Below are positions 1-6,372 of a stretch of DNA of 26,106 nucleotides, in pieces (positions within the stretch are counted from its first letter, which is position 1; each line of letters opens with the position of its first letter). The DNA is taken from the NCBI GenBank assembly GCA_041623895.1, contig JBFJVZ010000052.1, positions 1 through 26,106 of the forward strand, read 5' to 3'. This DNA is from JBFJVZ01 sp041623895 (GTDB taxonomy: Bacteria; Planctomycetota; Planctomycetia; Pirellulales; Pirellulaceae). A model generated the notes under the pieces. It worked only from the letters and a program-made list of their open reading frames with translations. It was not told the DNA's origin and did not search any database. A program made the position numbers and the translations under genes.

Positions 1-127
1 AGAACTTCTTCACAGATGGCCGGCATGGCCCAGAGTCTAATGCAAAACACCCCGACGCGATGATTTGAATCTTTAGCCAGGCAATTCCACGTTCGGTCGG
101 GATCGGTCACCGCTTTTTGGAATTCGT

Positions 128-616
128 ATGAATCAAGAACAATCTCTTCCGTCGCAACTATTCGAGGCGCTCAAACGCAGTGGCCGAAAGATTGTCTTTG
201 CCGAGAGTTGCACGGCCGGATTGGTCGCCGCCACGATGGGCCAGATCCCCGGTGTGTCGGACTACCTCTGTGGCTCCGCCGTGACCTACCGCAGCGAGAC
301 CAAGATGGCTTGGTTGGGCATTGACGCGGAAGACCTGGCCAAGCACACGGCGGTCAGCCCATGTGTGACCGAAGCGATGGCGAGAAACGTTTTGCAGCGT
401 ACACCAGAAGCATCGCTCGCCGTGGGCGTGACCGGACACTTCGGTCCGGATGCGCCAGCGGAGCTTGATGGTGTGGTGTTCATCAGTATTGCTGAGCGAT
501 CTTCCGCAGCGATTCAGACACAGCGGCAAAAGTTGACGAGCACCGATCGCGCAGATCGGCAGATCGAAACGGTGCAGTTGGCATTATCGGCGGCGCTGGA
601 TGCAATCAATGTCTGA
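128..616 (+). CDS. pncC: CinA-like nicotinamide-nucleotide amidohydrolase (PncC family)
   Basis: This 162-residue protein is a stand-alone version of the CinA C-terminal domain. The family hydrolyses nicotinamide mononucleotide to nicotinate mononucleotide and ammonia in pyridine-nucleotide salvage, in the cytoplasm. The family signature AESCTAG lies at residues 25-31, followed by the typical IPGVSDYLCGSAVTY stretch. The later GITGIAGP-type motif is degenerate here (GVTGHFGPDAP), so activity is likely but not certain. No N-terminal molybdopterin-binding domain is present, and the length matches single-domain PncC proteins. ATG 128 is preceded by GGAA at a usable distance. The gene stands alone: the downstream genes are on the opposite strand and a large palindrome follows. 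The family is clear; the enzymatic role is family knowledge. Confidence 0.9.
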   Translation: MNQEQSLPSQLFEALKRSGRKIVFAESCTAGLVAATMGQIPGVSDYLCGSAVTYRSETKMAWLGIDAEDLAKHTAVSPCVTEAMARNVLQRTPEASLAVGVTGHFGPDAPAELDGVVFISIAERSSAAIQTQRQKLTSTDRADRQIETVQLALSAALDAINV

Positions 617-664
617 GCAATCGCACAAAGCTAAGGCAATTTCATCATTGATGTGGGATCTTCG

Positions 665-716
665 GTAGGCCAGGACTTGTCCTGGCGCCTTATTGCCAGG
701 ACAAGTCCTGGCCTAC
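665..716. repeat. Nested palindrome, REP/REPIN-like element
   Basis: Two 22-base arms (665-686 and 695-716) are perfect inverted copies around an 8-base spacer. Each arm contains its own near-palindrome, CCAGGACTTGTCCTGG, so the element is a palindrome of palindromes. It lies between pncC (plus) and the convergent minus-strand operon. It could fold into a very stable hairpin and so also limit read-through from either side, but no T-tract follows directly. The nested layout resembles REPIN elements (paired REP sequences). Family assignment is inference. Confidence 0.8.
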
Positions 717-810
717 GAGATATCTGAAAATGCTTTAATCAATTTCAGAAGAGACACGAGCGCCGCGATCGCACCGCTGGGGGTATTTTTGTGTTGTACC
801 GTGCGGGCTC

Positions 811-851
811 AAAAAAACCGACTCGGCTCAGCGGGAGCATCGCTCTCCCGG
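811..851 (-). terminator. Possible terminator of the hemoglobin/DUF2892 operon
   Basis: Read on the minus strand, a GGGAG/CTCCC hairpin spans the last codons of the DUF2892 gene. It is followed by a short CCGA-TCGG repeat and then seven Ts (811-817). The T-tract sits just after the stop codon. The stem is short and the T-run is not directly attached to the main hairpin, so this is only a candidate. Confidence 0.3.
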
Positions 852-1043
852 GTTATCCTCGTCGCCACGCTGGCATCGCTTCAGGATCAGCGCGAATCCA
901 CAGTAATCCGCAACCCCCGAAAAAATCAGGCTGACTCCCATGAATAGGACGATCCAGATGAATCGTTCGTCAAGTAACGTTAACAGCGAAGCGATCAAGA
1001 CGATCATGCCATTAAGGATTCGTGCTTTTCGTTCAATCGACAT
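828..1043 (-). CDS. DUF2892 (YgaP-like) small membrane protein
   Basis: This 71-residue protein has two hydrophobic segments (about residues 8-25 and 30-47) and the ending typical of DUF2892 proteins, where a Gly/Tyr-Cys motif precedes a basic tail (DYCGFALILKRC). The start at 1043 (MSIERK) matches the usual N-terminus of the family. A longer reading from 1130 would add residues not seen in the family. The start codon overlaps the end of the upstream membrane-protein gene by 11 bases, so the two are probably translationally coupled. DUF2892 modules often occur alone or fused to rhodanese domains, and their biochemical role is unknown. Here the gene is last in an operon headed by a truncated hemoglobin. 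Confidence 0.75.
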   Translation of the reverse strand: MSIERKARILNGMIVLIASLLTLLDERFIWIVLFMGVSLIFSGVADYCGFALILKRCQRGDEDNPGERCSR

Positions 1044-1557
1044 CGGTCCGCCCGGCATCGGATGATTCGTCGAATGCGATTTGCAAAGTACGATCAAGCC
1101 TGGTGCGGAGAAGTTGCATCTGATCAGCACTCAAGCTCTGACCAATCAGACTTGCCGCATGCAAACCGACAATGATCGCCACGTTGATCGGAATCACGAT
1201 CAATGCCCAGGGGTAGGATCCAAGAAACCATTGAACGTACGCATAAATCAGCGCCCCGCAGATCGTGATGGCCGCGAGAAAGTAGATTGCCATGAACATC
1301 GTCCAAATTTCAGGTCGCGGCGAGAAACGGGCGAAGACCTCGGCACCCGATTCGGTGTCGTGCAATTGGACTGACAGATGGGGAGACCAAAATCGGCGAT
1401 CCGCTTCTTCGATCTTGTAGTCGACGCATTGGCCGGCGGAGACGACGTGTTTGTTCAGCTCGGGGGTGGTGATGGCTTTGCGAATCTTGATCATCGCTTG
1501 CTCCGCGCTGAGGGGCACATTCAAGCGGAATGTCGGCTGCATCTTGAGCGGTTTCAT
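1033..1557 (-). CDS. Conserved hypothetical two-TM membrane protein
   Basis: This 174-residue protein has an N-terminal soluble part of about 80 residues with an RRFWSPHLSVQL stretch and an SPRPEIWTMF stretch. Two transmembrane helices (about 86-108 and 115-138) and a basic/acidic cytoplasmic tail follow. I do not recognise a named domain, although the FWSP...P-x-x-W-T pattern recalls a conserved bacterial hypothetical family. It lies 57 bases downstream of the truncated hemoglobin and overlaps the DUF2892 gene, so it is the middle gene of a three-gene unit. An alternative start is Met6 at 1542. Function is unknown; context suggests a membrane partner in a heme or NO-related stress response, which is inference. 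Confidence 0.7.
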   Translation of the reverse strand: MKPLKMQPTFRLNVPLSAEQAMIKIRKAITTPELNKHVVSAGQCVDYKIEEADRRFWSPHLSVQLHDTESGAEVFARFSPRPEIWTMFMAIYFLAAITICGALIYAYVQWFLGSYPWALIVIPINVAIIVGLHAASLIGQSLSADQMQLLRTRLDRTLQIAFDESSDAGRTDVD

Positions 1558-1614
1558 GATCTTATCCGTTCAGCAGCTGTTATGCCTGTCAAGGTTGTCA
1601 TCACTCTTGCAACG

Positions 1615-1998
1615 CTAACCGTCGATGTTGATTTCTCCCGTAATCTTATCCTTATACGTGGCCAGCCGTCCGAGTGCGTCATCGATATCACGGGCCGTGG
1701 CCCCGTGAGCTTCCACGGCATCGGCAAAATGACCGCAAAACCGCGCGAAATGGTGGGCCGTAATTCCGCGACCGCGGTGGATCGAAGTCAATTCGGCACC
1801 GGTGTATTCAATCGGCCCATCCAGCGCGGAGGCCATGAATTCGAACTGCATGCGATGCAACCGATCCATCGATACCTTCTCGAAGAACGGTGCCAATTCC
1901 GGATCGGACAAAATACGCTCGTACATGTCGCGCACGACGTCCGCGACGCCGACGGCTCCGCCAAGTCGATCGAATAAACTTTCAGTCTCACCTGGCAT
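1615..1998 (-). CDS. glbN: Group I (N-type) truncated hemoglobin
   Basis: This 127-residue protein has the full 2-on-2 globin layout of group I truncated hemoglobins, starting SLFDRLGG. The expected heme-pocket residues are visible by comparison with the mycobacterial N-type protein: Tyr26 in DMYERIL (B10), Gln51 in HRMQFEF (E-helix distal position) and His74 in SIHRGRGIT (proximal F8). Members bind O2 and NO, and some act as NO dioxygenases converting NO to nitrate. The Tyr/Gln pair is the one found in the NO-detoxifying type. It is probably cytoplasmic, with no signal peptide. It heads a minus-strand unit with two small membrane proteins, and a perfect palindrome lies 53 bases upstream of its start. 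Confidence 0.92.
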   Translation of the reverse strand: MPGETESLFDRLGGAVGVADVVRDMYERILSDPELAPFFEKVSMDRLHRMQFEFMASALDGPIEYTGAELTSIHRGRGITAHHFARFCGHFADAVEAHGATARDIDDALGRLATYKDKITGEINIDG

Positions 1999-2050
1999 TA
2001 CGCTTCCCCGCTGGTTGTCGATTCCCGGACTGTATGGCGAAAAGGTTCAC

Positions 2051-2066
2051 TTCCCAAAAGTGGGAA
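2051..2066. promoter_or_regulatory. Palindrome TTCCCA-N4-TGGGAA upstream of the hemoglobin gene
   Basis: A perfect 6+6 inverted repeat with a 4-base centre lies 53-68 bases upstream of the hemoglobin start. It is in the 134-base gap after the cytochrome gene. No T-tract follows on either strand, so an operator is more likely than a terminator. I do not recognise a regulator with this consensus. Confidence 0.4.
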
Positions 2067-2132
2067 ACGCCCACGGGCCGTTTGCGGCTACGGGGATCTC
2101 TGCCCTTCTCGACAACCGATAGTATCGGGGAT

Positions 2133-2639
2133 TCAGCGCTGCTTTGGAAGGTTTCGTTCGGGCCACTCGGAGGGAATTAAGCGGACATCGGCGCGACGTC
2201 CCGGCTGGCCGGCGATTCGCAGCGAATCACGGACATAGTCGTGGCAGCTGATGCAGATCGTGGTCATGTGCATGTACGTGAATGCCGCGCCTTCATGGTT
2301 GCGTTTCTGAGCAAGAACTTCCAGCTTGCCACACTGTCTGCGAAATTCGGCGCTGTAGTGCTCGTAAATGGTATCGCGAGGACGCGGCCACTCGGCGGCT
2401 TCGCTGATGCGTTTCATTTCGCGTGCAGCGGCTTCGATTTGAGCAAAATTCTCGCGCACCAGTCCGGCCAGAACATTCTGAGAACTCGTCAGCTTGGCAT
2501 GCATCAGGACTTGCGTCGATTCAACGATCTTTGTGGCTGGCGGATCGGCTTTCGTTTGTGGCGGATCGGCGCGTAACCACAGAGCGCCGCATCCAACCGC
2601 AATCATCGTGGTCACCGCGAAAACGAGGTACCGTTTCAT
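2133..2639 (-). CDS. Monoheme cytochrome c, c'/c556-like (paralogue 1)
   Basis: This 168-residue exported protein has an N-terminal hydrophobic segment (residues 4-22) and one heme-binding motif, CISCH at 129-133, close to the C-terminus. That position is typical of four-helix cytochromes c' and c556. It shares a pattern with two other genes in this window: a Met in an x-M-x-x-K-L context (Met46 here), GL(V), an S....W block and T..C-x-x-C-H-x-x-x-R. Met46 could be the sixth heme ligand as in low-spin c556 proteins, which is inference. A Cys at 17 after AVG could be a weak lipobox. A strong AGGAGG precedes the ATG. It follows the ornithine cyclodeaminase-like gene by 47 bases. Confidence 0.85.
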   Translation of the reverse strand: MKRYLVFAVTTMIAVGCGALWLRADPPQTKADPPATKIVESTQVLMHAKLTSSQNVLAGLVRENFAQIEAAAREMKRISEAAEWPRPRDTIYEHYSAEFRRQCGKLEVLAQKRNHEGAAFTYMHMTTICISCHDYVRDSLRIAGQPGRRADVRLIPSEWPERNLPKQR

Positions 2640-2686
2640 ATTTCAGCCTCCTGCCGACTGTGTTCGTCCGTGTAAAAGTGGGTGTT

Positions 2687-3745
2687 CTAAATACGCACCC
2701 AGTCCTTGAGCTGGGCATGTTGGAAGATCATTTCCTGCTGAACCTGCAAATCTTGACCCGCCCCCGCTTGTTTCGCCCGCTGATACATCGCAATCGCGAT
2801 CGCGACATCAACGTAGGCCAGACCAACGGCATTAAAGTAGATCCGCTCGTCTGGGCTCTCGCGTCCGGGAATGTGACCGCTGATCAAATCGACCAGGTCG
2901 CCGTGTATGTCGTCGTCGGTCAATTCGCCATCCTTGTACATGCGGCTGATCGTTTGTGTCCGATGCTTGACCGTTTCCCAATCATCGCAAACGATTTTGT
3001 CGCAGATCTTGGCCACGCCGTATTCGTCTTCCCAGCCGCCCACGTGGCTATAGAATGCGCCGGGTTTTACCCAGTCGGCCTTCAGTAGCGGCGCTTGGGC
3101 ACTGGTGGCGGTGACAATGATGTCGGCGTCACTGGTCGCCTGCTGCAGATCGCAGCCCGTCTTCTCGTATGTCAGCTCGGGCAAAATCGCGGACATTTCC
3201 GCTACGAACTGGTCCTCTTCGGAAGCATCTTTGGAGGCGACACGGCAAATCGACAGTGAGGGCACGGCTGTTTTCATCGCGATCAAGTGCATCTTCGCTT
3301 GTTCGCCGGCACCGATGAAGCCGATCGACTGCGAATCGTCGCGCGCCAAGTATTTTGCCGCCACGGCTCCCATCGTTCCCACGCGGATGTTGGAACAAAG
3401 CGTGCCTTCCATGAAGGCGATGGGAAAACCGCGTTCGATCTCGGACAAAATGATCACGGCGGAAAGGTTTTGAATGCCGTGTTTCACAGGATTGGGCGGG
3501 AACACCGAAACCCATTTGACGCCACAGATTCTTCGCGACTTGAAGGTGGCCGGCAGACAATTGATCCGCTCTTGAGTCTCGTCGTTGAAGATCTGCACGA
3601 TCTTTTCGGGAAAGATGACGTCGTCCTGATCGAACGCCTTGATTCCTTCTTCAGCGGCCTCCATCGCCATTTGGATATCGAGGCAACCTGAACTGAGCAG
3701 GTCTTCCTGAGAGAAGAATCGGCAAGTGATTTGGTGGCGTGACAT
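2687..3745 (-). CDS. Ornithine cyclodeaminase/mu-crystallin family NAD(P)-dependent protein
   Basis: This 352-residue protein belongs to the OCD/mu-crystallin family, whose members include ornithine cyclodeaminase, alanine dehydrogenase and ketimine reductases. The Rossmann motif GAGEQA is at residues 145-150 (IGFIGAGEQA), and a conserved Lys in GVKWVS (Lys77) precedes it. The segment SHVGGWEDEYGVAK corresponds to the region that normally carries the substrate-site Asp. The substrate cannot be told from sequence; some relatives carry database names tied to amine oxidation, so ornithine should not be assumed. The start at 3745 (MSRHQ) has AGAGGAA just upstream and is preferred over 3793. The cytochrome gene follows at 47 bases, suggesting an operon in which electrons or imine products might be linked. 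Confidence 0.8.
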   Translation of the reverse strand: MSRHQITCRFFSQEDLLSSGCLDIQMAMEAAEEGIKAFDQDDVIFPEKIVQIFNDETQERINCLPATFKSRRICGVKWVSVFPPNPVKHGIQNLSAVIILSEIERGFPIAFMEGTLCSNIRVGTMGAVAAKYLARDDSQSIGFIGAGEQAKMHLIAMKTAVPSLSICRVASKDASEEDQFVAEMSAILPELTYEKTGCDLQQATSDADIIVTATSAQAPLLKADWVKPGAFYSHVGGWEDEYGVAKICDKIVCDDWETVKHRTQTISRMYKDGELTDDDIHGDLVDLISGHIPGRESPDERIYFNAVGLAYVDVAIAIAMYQRAKQAGAGQDLQVQQEMIFQHAQLKDWVRI

Positions 3746-3773
3746 TTCAGTTCCTCTGTAAGTATCAAAACCA

Positions 3774-3805
3774 TTAGCCCTCGCGAAATGCATGTTTTGG
3801 GCTAA
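3774..3805. promoter_or_regulatory. Inverted repeat TTAGCCC-N18-GGGCTAA upstream of the OCD-family gene
   Basis: Perfect 7-base arms (3774-3780 and 3799-3805) flank a centre containing ATGCAT. The element starts 29 bases upstream of the OCD-family start codon. It could be an operator or a leader hairpin; no known regulator site is recognised. Confidence 0.35.
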
Positions 3806-3905
3806 ACAAGATTCCAGGTGGAAATCGTTGGACCGGTCAATTTGTGGATAACCTTAACCGCTGACCGGCGGGCGACGCGATGACCGTCAGAATGCCACCT
3901 GCCGG

Positions 3906-3921
3906 TGTGCTAATCCGCACA
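3906..3921. promoter_or_regulatory. TGTGC-N6-GCACA palindrome (putative activator-binding site)
   Basis: A palindrome of 5-base arms with a 6-base centre lies 21 bases beyond the stop of the NtrC-type activator and 161 bases upstream of the OCD-family gene. The only other copy I found in the window (12513-12528) lies between two divergent sigma-54 promoter candidates. It is proposed as a binding site of the adjacent activator. No convincing GG-N10-GC promoter was found between it and the OCD-family gene. Confidence 0.45.
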
Positions 3922-3941
3922 GCTATCAATTCACACGACAC

Positions 3942-5390
3942 TCACTCCTTTTTCTCTGCTTCAGCAAATCTTTCCAGCAGCCGGTAGAGTTTTCGGCGGT
4001 GAATCCCCAGAACTCGAGCCGCTTTGGCTTTGTTGCCGCCCTCGCGTTCCAGCACCTCCAGCACATGAGCCTTGGCCACATCGTCCAGGCGGTCGCCAAG
4101 CAAACAGGGGGCGGGTGCGGTGACGACTGGTGGGGCAGGCTCAAGCACCGCTTCGCAGGATTCGACCGCATCGACGATTTCACGCGGCAAATCGTCCTCG
4201 GTGATTTCTTCCCGGTCGGCCAGGATCGATGCCCGCTGGACGACATTGATCAACTCGCGAACGTTGCCTGGCCAATGATAGCTCATCAAGGCGGCGCGGG
4301 CTTTGGCGTCGATATGCCAATTCGCGGGCAGGAAATAATCCAAGAGCAGTTCGACGTCACCCGGACGATCCCGCAGCGGCGGCAGGTGAATCGGCAAAAC
4401 ATTGACCCGATAATAAAGGTCTTCGCGGAATTTGCCGTCTTTGACGTCGTCGGCCAAATCGCGATTGGTGGCTGCGATGATGCGGACGTTGACCCTTCGC
4501 TCTTTGGAGGAACCGATCCGCCGCATCGAACCATCTTCCAGCACCCTCAACAGCTTGGGCTGGAGTGTCAACGGCATTTCACCCAGCTCATCAATGAACA
4601 GCGTTCCACCGTCGGCGACCTCGAACAGGCCCGGTTTTTCAGACGTCGCCCCGGTGAACGAACCTTTTTGATGTCCAAACAATTCGCTTTCCACCAATGA
4701 TTCCGGCAAGGCGGCGCAGTTGATGGTCACAAACGGTTTCTTGGCGAGATTACTTTGCTGTTGGATCTCGCGAGCCACCACTTCTTTTCCGGTGCCGCTT
4801 TCGCCAATGATCAGAACGGGCTTGTCGGTCGGTGCCACGCGCTGGATGATTTTCAAGACACTCCGCATTTCCGGCGATTGACCGATGATCTGATGATGCG
4901 GTTGCGAGCGGGAGATAATCTCCTTGAGCTGACGGTTTTCTTTTCTGAGCTGCCCGCGTGCGAAGGCAAGTTGGCAATGATGCTCCAAGTCACCCAGGGC
5001 GCAGGGCTTCGTGAGAAAATCGCAGGCCCCCAATTTCATTGCTTGCACGGCTGTTTCGATCGTGCCTTCGCCGGTCAAAATGATCACTTCCATCTCGACT
5101 TCCAACTCACGAAGCCGCTGCAGCAACTCGATTCCGGACATCCCAGGCATGTTCATGTCAAAGATACCAACGTCGCACTGCTGACGTTGGCACAAGCTGA
5201 TCGCTTCGGCGCCGCTGGCGGCAGCGGCGACCTTGTGGCCTTTGCGTTCCAACCAGCGAACGCATGAATCACGAAAGTCTTCGTCGTCTTCGACAACTAA
5301 TAGTGAAATCGGTTTGTCTGTCACGTAGTTACTGCCTCGTCGACCAGTAAACGGTTTCGTCAGTCGCTGTGGTTCGGATACTGTGGTCAT
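3942..5390 (-). CDS. Sigma-54-dependent NtrC-family response regulator
   Basis: The 482-residue protein has three domains. A receiver domain (about 27-145) has acidic pocket E34/D35, phosphoacceptor Asp78 in GIFDMNMPG, Thr106 and Lys118. An AAA+ sigma-54 activation domain (about 165-400) has Walker A GESGTGKE at 196-203, a GSFTGA sigma-54 contact loop at 233-238 and Walker B GGTLFIDELGE at 251-261. A Fis-type helix-turn-helix lies at about 446-475. It would use ATP to open sigma-54 RNA polymerase at -24/-12 promoters from upstream sites. No histidine kinase is present in the window, so it is an orphan here. GAGG precedes ATG 5390, which is preferred to 5417. It lies 94 bases downstream of a USP gene. 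Several sigma-54 promoter candidates nearby make a local target set plausible. Confidence 0.95.
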   Translation of the reverse strand: MTTVSEPQRLTKPFTGRRGSNYVTDKPISLLVVEDDEDFRDSCVRWLERKGHKVAAAASGAEAISLCQRQQCDVGIFDMNMPGMSGIELLQRLRELEVEMEVIILTGEGTIETAVQAMKLGACDFLTKPCALGDLEHHCQLAFARGQLRKENRQLKEIISRSQPHHQIIGQSPEMRSVLKIIQRVAPTDKPVLIIGESGTGKEVVAREIQQQSNLAKKPFVTINCAALPESLVESELFGHQKGSFTGATSEKPGLFEVADGGTLFIDELGEMPLTLQPKLLRVLEDGSMRRIGSSKERRVNVRIIAATNRDLADDVKDGKFREDLYYRVNVLPIHLPPLRDRPGDVELLLDYFLPANWHIDAKARAALMSYHWPGNVRELINVVQRASILADREEITEDDLPREIVDAVESCEAVLEPAPPVVTAPAPCLLGDRLDDVAKAHVLEVLEREGGNKAKAARVLGIHRRKLYRLLERFAEAEKKE

Positions 5391-5484
5391 GATAACCTCG
5401 CTATTTCGCATTCCCAAGTCGATGACATGCGGCTGATGTGTCGTTGTGGGCGCTCCGCCGCACGAATTGTTTCAAACCTCTGCC

Positions 5485-6372
5485 TTACGTTTTGGAGTGT
5501 GCGTTGTCGCGAACGATCCAGACGCTGCAAGCCGCGTGATGCAAAACAAAACGCGACACACTTCCCATCACCATGCGGCCAATTGCGCTGCGGCCGGTAT
5601 CACCGACAACAACCAGGTCGCTTGATTGATCGTCGATAAACTGAACGACGGCTTCGCCGAGATGTTCGGATTCGAGCACATGCGGATGGACGTTAGGAGC
5701 AACCGTCTCGATCGATTCGGCTGCCTGCTTGACTTTCTTGAGCGCCGCGTCTCGTTGGACGGCACGGTCAAAGACGGCATTCGGCAGCAATTCACGACCA
5801 AACGAGCGGACAATCGGCACCACAGTCAGCACATGGACGTCTGTCTCGGTACCCCACCTGAATCCCGAAAACTGTTTCAGAGCCGCTTCGGATCTCGGTG
5901 AACCATCATACGCAATGGTGACGGTCAGCATTGACGATTCAGATGTGGACGGGCGGACGATCAGCACGGAGCATTTAGCATGCGTGGCGATATACTCACT
6001 GACACTGCCGAGCAGAATTCGATGCACCACCGAATGCCCCTTGGCACCCAACACAATCAGTTCAGCACCAATGTCCGCTGCCTGATCGACGACGCATTCA
6101 CCAGCGTGTCCTTGCATGATCGTGTGTGTGAGGTTCGCATCGGCCCCCTCGAACAAGTCCTTGACTTGATGATAGTGCTGTTTGGCAAACAGCTGCTGCG
6201 CTTGCAAAAATTCTTCCGGAAGCGTGCTGGTGGCACCGGCGGTGTGGACGATCGGCAACATCACGGTCGTATTGACTGTCAAATCGAGTGGTTCAGTATG
6301 CGGAAGTCGGCTTAAGAATCTGGCCGCTTGTAAGGCCAATTCGGAACCGTCCGTTGCTAGCAGTACTTTCAT
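5485..6372 (-). CDS. Universal stress protein, two UspA domains (USP 1)
   Basis: This 295-residue cytoplasmic protein contains tandem UspA domains (about 1-142 and 149-288). The first begins MKVLLATDGSE and carries the ATP-binding G-2X-G-9X-G-S signature at 109-123 (GAKGHSVVHRILLGS). The second repeats it at about 257-271 (GDTGRSAIGRMVMGS). Both signatures are intact, so it is predicted to be an ATP-binding USP. It is closely similar to the protein at 11502-12422, sharing for example the opening LLATDGSE...ARFL..LPH.E.LD, so the two are paralogues. Its ATG overlaps the stop codon of the upstream APH/P-loop gene as ATGA, and GGGAGA precedes it, both favouring start 6372. The activator gene follows 94 bases downstream. 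Confidence 0.94.
   Translation of the reverse strand: MKVLLATDGSELALQAARFLSRLPHTEPLDLTVNTTVMLPIVHTAGATSTLPEEFLQAQQLFAKQHYHQVKDLFEGADANLTHTIMQGHAGECVVDQAADIGAELIVLGAKGHSVVHRILLGSVSEYIATHAKCSVLIVRPSTSESSMLTVTIAYDGSPRSEAALKQFSGFRWGTETDVHVLTVVPIVRSFGRELLPNAVFDRAVQRDAALKKVKQAAESIETVAPNVHPHVLESEHLGEAVVQFIDDQSSDLVVVGDTGRSAIGRMVMGSVSRFVLHHAACSVWIVRDNAHSKT

Noticed and set aside
1..127. Possible end of an upstream gene at the left edge
   Set aside because: No convincing coding frame or motif is visible in these bases. The segment is too short to judge without flanking sequence.
3883..3898. Possible sigma-54 promoter for the OCD-family gene
   Set aside because: TGGCAT is present on the minus strand, but the base pair at the -12 position is GT instead of GC and no TTGC box is seen. 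It is also too close to the TGTGC palindrome for the usual enhancer arrangement.
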